Part shown: positions 59,817-64,000 of the stretch, in pieces | How positions within the stretch are numbered: the stretch's first letter is position 1 | Layout of the letters: each line of letters starts with the position of its first letter | Source: Zelopaecilomyces penicillatus | Taxonomy: Eukaryota > Ascomycota > Sordariomycetes > Hypocreales > Pseudodiploosporaceae | Reading direction: 5' to 3' | NCBI GenBank assembly: GCA_005765155.1 | Contig: VCCP01000006.1 | Coordinates: 2,120,501-2,184,500, forward strand | Length of the DNA stretch: 64,000 nucleotides | Notes under the pieces: model-generated | Database searches by the model: none | Told to the model about the DNA's origin: nothing | The model's input: only the letters and a program-made list of their open reading frames with translations | Translations under genes and position numbers: made by a program

Positions 59817-61406
59817 GTTGAGTAAGCCTCGGAAAAGAACAAATCGTAAGGTAAAAAAGTCAATTGTTGAATTGTATGCTTAGGGGTGGTGATTGAAGCT
59901 GTGAAGGTTTTGCTGGCCGGTTTCCTGCAAAGCAATTGAACCCGAGGAAATGCTCGAAGCGCCGAAGAAAGGCCAGTATCCCCAAAGTTGCTCTTCCCAG
60001 CAGTGCTTTAACACCAGCCTCTAGATGGCGAACGAGTTGCTGGTCGTCGTCTGGACTTCGCAAGCTGGCATCTGACGCTACTACCAGGCTCAGTTGTGCT
60101 ATGGTCCAGCGAAATTTCAACGGAGGCCTGGAAAACGTTTCGCCGGCAGCCTTTCGCTACGCCTCAACTCAATGACGAGCATGAGCCACAGTTAGTAGCC
60201 ACAGTTAGAGATGCTCGAGGCGCTTAGGTCAGCATTTCATGGCACCGCCACAACCTATCCGCGTCTTGGGGCAGCGCCGCAGAGCGCGACCCGCCACATG
60301 GCTTGTGCACCGGCGCGACAGAAGCTCCCGTCCGCGCCCAGCCAATCATGGCACCGTTGCCCCGTGGTTGCCGCTGTTGACACCCATTTTTTCCAGGTGG
60401 TACGTACCAGGGCCCGCGAAGCTCCAGCGAACGGCGCGTTGTGAGTCGTCAGCTACGCTACCAGCCTACAAGGCTCACGTCTCGCCTCTACCCACTGGCC
60501 ACCCAGCCCGTGCCCACGGCCACAGTACAATACAGCATCAGCACCCAACGCCAGCCTGGCTAACGGTCCTCCTCTCTCTCTTCTCCAGTCCCCCAACTTT
60601 CTTCTTTGTTTATTGCTATATTGCCTAGGCCGGACAAAGTCGACCTGCATTGCTCCAACCTGTTTACAGACCTCTCTGTTGTTGTCTTTCATCTTCTCAC
60701 CACTGTCACCGCCATCTGGGCAATCCAATCCACACTCTCTATCTCCTCAGCCAACTCAACTGTTCAATCACGAATCTTCAGCCTCCCCGCTACACGGTGG
60801 GACAAACTGACGTACAGTGTCGTACTTGTGCAAGTACAAGAGTACAAGGTGCCACAATCCCGTTGCCTTTGCCTGGCAACCAAACTCGCGAGTCCGCGCC
60901 AGAATACCAAAAGGTACGTACCCCAGCCGCGCCGGGCCCACTACACACGCTCCCTTGTTCGCTTGCTCCGCTCCTCAAAACACTTCCCCATCGTCCTCAC
61001 AACCGTCTCTTCGACATAAACACCTCGCTTCTGCCCAGCACTGCCCACCTTCTTCAACCCTCCACAGTCTCTCTACAATAGACACCATTCTCGTCGGGCC
61101 TAGGCAGTCTTTTCTAACACGCTTAGTGCAGTCCTTGCCTCTATCTCTTCTCAATAACAATCCAGACGCGCTTCTATTTCAACCGTTATATCATCAGTCT
61201 CGGAACCAGAGGTATGTGAACCAATTCCTCGCTGCGTTGTTGAGCATCATACACGCGAGCTTCATGTCACAAGTCGTTGTTCAGTTGCCTATGTCAACTG
61301 TGCCTGTGCCATTATTTTGACGCGTTGTTTTACTGACCAGTTTGGTTTATAGCCTCGGCTTCTGGAACTATTTCATCTAGTTTAATACTTCCTTCTAGTC
61401 ACAAAT
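59817..61406. other. Divergent spacer between uL2m gene and cyclin B
   Basis: 1.6 kb. The cyclin side is a long C/T-rich leader without a convincing coding exon; ORFs of 129-167 aa are Ser/Pro/His-rich and overlap in several frames. No RNA gene is seen. Confidence 0.55.
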
Positions 61407-63053
61407 ATGCCTCCTGTAAGCTAGATTGGAGCCCACGTTGGATGTGTTTGTTTAAGACTAACGATGTGTTAGGGGCGTCCTACCCGCGCTCGTGTCGTCT
61501 CCAACGAGAACGATGAGAATATCAGTTCAACGCGTATGACACGAGCCAAGGCCGCGGCCCTGAATGTCGATGAGTTGGCAATGCCTGCCAAGGGTGCCTT
61601 GCAACAAAAGAAATCAGCTGTCAACACCAACAATGTCGGTGGTCTTCGAAAACGCGCTGCTTTGGGTGACGTGAGCAATGTTGGGAAGGGCGACTTAGTT
61701 GAGGGAAAGAAGGCCGGCCCCGGCAAGGTTGGGTTGGTGTCCAAGGCTGCTCAACCCACCGGTATTCAGAAGAGCACTGCACGCCCTACCAGTCGAAATG
61801 CTCTTGGTCCAAAGGAAACAAAGAAGCCTGATGTAAAGCGAGCTGGATCAGGGTCCGGCGCTATCGGACCTGTTCAAAAGCGAAAGGTTTCTTCAACTAC
61901 AACAGCTACCAAGGAAGAGATTGTTGCTGATGAGGCAGAGCCTCTGCGAAAGAAGGCCCATACTCTCGACGCCGAGAAGCGCATTCAATCCGAATTGGCT
62001 GCTGGGGCTCAAGAAAAGGCCGCAAAGATCGAGGCTGATGAGCAAGCTGAGGCGGATGCCCATGCCGAATTCCTTCGCAACGTTAAGGATCTTGACAGTG
62101 AGGATGTCGATGATCCTCTCATGGTTGCTGAATACGCCACCGAAATTTTCGAGTACCTTCGCGATCTCGAGTGCAAGACCGTTCCCAATCCTGATTACAT
62201 GAGCCACCAAGACGACTTGGAATGGAAGACGCGTGGTATTCTCATTGATTGGCTCATCGAAGTCCACACGCGCTTTCATCTTTTGCCCGAGACTCTCTTC
62301 TTGGCAGTCAACATCATTGATCGATTTCTTTCTGAAAAGGTTGTTCAACTCGACCGCTTGCAGCTCGTTGGCATTACAGCCATGTTCATTGCATCCAAGT
62401 ATGAAGAGGTCCTTTCTCCTCATGTCGAGAACTTCAAGAAAATTGCCGATGATGGCTTCAGCGAGGCCGAAATCTTGAGCGCCGAACGCTTTGTTCTCAG
62501 TACCCTCAAGTATGACCTTAGCTACCCCAACCCTATGAACTTTCTTCGCCGAGTCTCGAAGGCGGACAACTATGACATCCAGTCTCGCACAATCGGCAAG
62601 TATCTCACAGAGATTGCCTTGTTGGATCATCGCTTCATGTCTTACCGGCCTAGCCATACTGCTGCTGCTGCCATGTATTTGGCTCGCCTTATGCTTGATC
62701 GCGGCGAATGGGTAAGATGATGTTAAATCTCTGTCTGTAAAACTTCCTTGACTAATTTTTCATTGATAGGACGAGACTCTTACCTACTATGCCGGTTATT
62801 CTGAAGAGGAGGTTGAGCCTGTTGTTCAACTCATGGTTGACTACCTCGCTCGCCCCATTGTTCACGAAGCCTTCTTCAAGAAGTATGCCAGCAAGAAGTT
62901 CTTGAAGGGTATGTTTACATTCATCGCTCATATTACATGACATGTTGTACTAATAGCCCTATAGCATCTATTCTCGCTCGTCAGTGGGCAAAGAAGAATG
63001 CCCCTCTGTTCGGCATTCAGGATCTGGAGTTGTCTTTGGACCAGATTTCATGA
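61407..63053 (+). CDS. G2/mitotic B-type cyclin
   Basis: Four exons (61407-61415, 61473-62711, 62770-62908, 62965-63053) give 491 aa. It activates the cyclin-dependent kinase Cdk1 for entry into mitosis; this is the type of Aspergillus NIME. The first exon is just 9 nt (Met-Pro-Pro), joined through a GTAAGC...TAG intron to Gly-Arg-Pro-Thr-Arg-Ala-Arg. Seen: a destruction box, Arg-Ala-Ala-Leu-Gly-Asp-Val-Ser-Asn at residues 64-72; a Lys/Ala/Glu-rich linker; the cyclin box with Thr-Arg-Gly-Ile-Leu-Ile-Asp-Trp-Leu-Ile-Glu-Val-His (about 255) and Ala-Ser-Lys-Tyr-Glu-Glu; and the second cyclin fold with Tyr-Arg-Pro-Ser-His-Thr-Ala-Ala-Ala-Ala-Met-Tyr. If exon 1 is not recognised the start would fall at 61536 and the start of the N-terminal region would be lost. 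Confidence 0.92.
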
Positions 63054-64000
63054 GACTTGGACCCCATGCACAACGTGTCTAGGCACGCCTCTAGCGACTA
63101 GTCTTTTCCGAACATCAGGATACATGCATTTTCGGTTGGATTGCATTTATGACCTAGCCGCTCTATAACGATAATACGACGACTATTAGCTTCGTCGCTG
63201 CTTTGCTAGCTGCATCTTAACACGGTAACGTGTTGGTTGCATCTGCAGGCATTTTAACGAGGCATCATCTTACCTCACCTGGTTTACATTCTCACTGTTT
63301 GATATCTGGCAGCCCGAGCCTGCAATTGTCTGGTTTAAATATTTCAGCATGCAATCCTGCTATTCGTTTGATACGCGGCGCTTGGAGTTAGTCGGTGAAG
63401 GGAATTGACTTGGTTTTCCAGTCTGGAGTAGGCTGCCAAGGTAGCCATAGGAACATTGCCACGAGTGGTGCCGGGGATAGGGCTTACATGCAGCCAAAGC
63501 TTTGGACCAGAGCTGCGCTTTGGATCCAGCGAGCTCCCGGGGTCTAATAGTCCTGAATGGGGATGCCGACTGGTTTCTCCTGGACAACCTGTGACTTTAC
63601 TGTCTTCAGCAACCGTGGTAGAAAAGTGTACATATATCATGATCGGTTATGGCAGAATTTTGGAGCAGGATTGAGAATTGAATTGCATGCATCTAAGCAT
63701 TTATTTGAATCAGTTTGTCCCAATACCTCTACTCTCGTGAGCAGTATGTTTCAGCGTTTCGTAAATGGCCTCCCATTCAATAATGATTCTCGCCTGCTAA
63801 AATGTTGCCTTGGTTTATCTTGCCCTTCTGATCTCAGCAGGATCCTGCCAGACCCACATGGCAGATTTGGCACACTTCTAGTTCGTTTGTTGACTCTAGT
63901 AAGCGGAATGACGGGTCGAAGAATAATGTCTTGATCATATTGTTGTTACCATGGAATTCTACGGTTAGAGACATGAAGTTGGCTCTTAAAATTACAAAAA
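63054..64000. other. Right-end spacer after the cyclin gene
   Basis: Includes the 3' UTR of the cyclin gene. A 125-aa and a 98-aa ORF show no family signature. The window ends in an A-run inside this stretch. Confidence 0.55.

Noticed and set aside
1..64000. Biosynthetic gene cluster, defence island, CRISPR array or transposon
   Set aside because: P450, aminotransferase and phosphatase genes are scattered among housekeeping genes; no synthase, transporter, regulator, transposase or spaced repeats were found.

Overview
The window looks like ordinary nuclear DNA from a filamentous ascomycete (Pezizomycotina). A sordariomycete of the order Hypocreales is my best guess. The reasons are short introns (about 50-170 nt) with GTAAGT/GTGAGT donors and CAG/TAG acceptors, monocistronic genes on both strands with long spacers, fungal-only families (CHS4/SKT5, DUF2406, fungal VMA21, the CYP52 P450 clan), a lone 5S rRNA gene instead of a tandem array, and TAGGTA/TACCTA-rich spacers. 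The order-level guess is inference.

Layout, left to right: a CHS4/SKT5-like chitin synthase activator with a C-terminal CaaX box (+); a 4.8 kb spacer; a Myb/SANT-like protein (+); a FUN30/SMARCAD1-type SNF2 ATPase with a CUE motif (-), divergent from the V-ATPase assembly factor VMA21 (+); a DUF2406 protein (-); a 5.3 kb spacer; ribosomal protein eL33 (-), five exons including a 10-nt micro-exon; glucose-6-phosphate dehydrogenase (+); Mediator subunit MED14/RGR1 (+); protoporphyrinogen oxidase HEM14 (-); the poly(A)-RNA-binding protein NAB2 (-); a dispersed variant 5S rRNA gene (+); mitochondrial phosphate carrier MIR1 (+); a CYP52-clan P450 (+); an ARO8/kynurenine-type aminotransferase with a mitochondrial presequence (-); RIC1 (+); casein kinase II beta (+); a PAP2-family lipid phosphatase (-); mitochondrial ribosomal protein uL2m (-); and a B-type cyclin (+).

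The genes are mostly housekeeping: wall synthesis, chromatin, transcription, mRNA handling, translation in cytosol and mitochondria, pentose phosphate and heme metabolism, membrane traffic, signalling and cell cycle. They do not form a biosynthetic cluster or a defence island, and I found no transposase, CRISPR array or clear tRNA. Most genes were rebuilt by joining exons at splice sites that keep the family's protein sequence in frame; all exon limits are predictions.

The items most worth a second look are the structurally covarying 5S rRNA variant, the micro-exon genes (eL33, G6PD, cyclin B) that simple ORF calling misses or truncates, several alternative-acceptor situations, a 116-bp imperfect palindrome near 46.4 kb, and three large spacers without recognisable genes.
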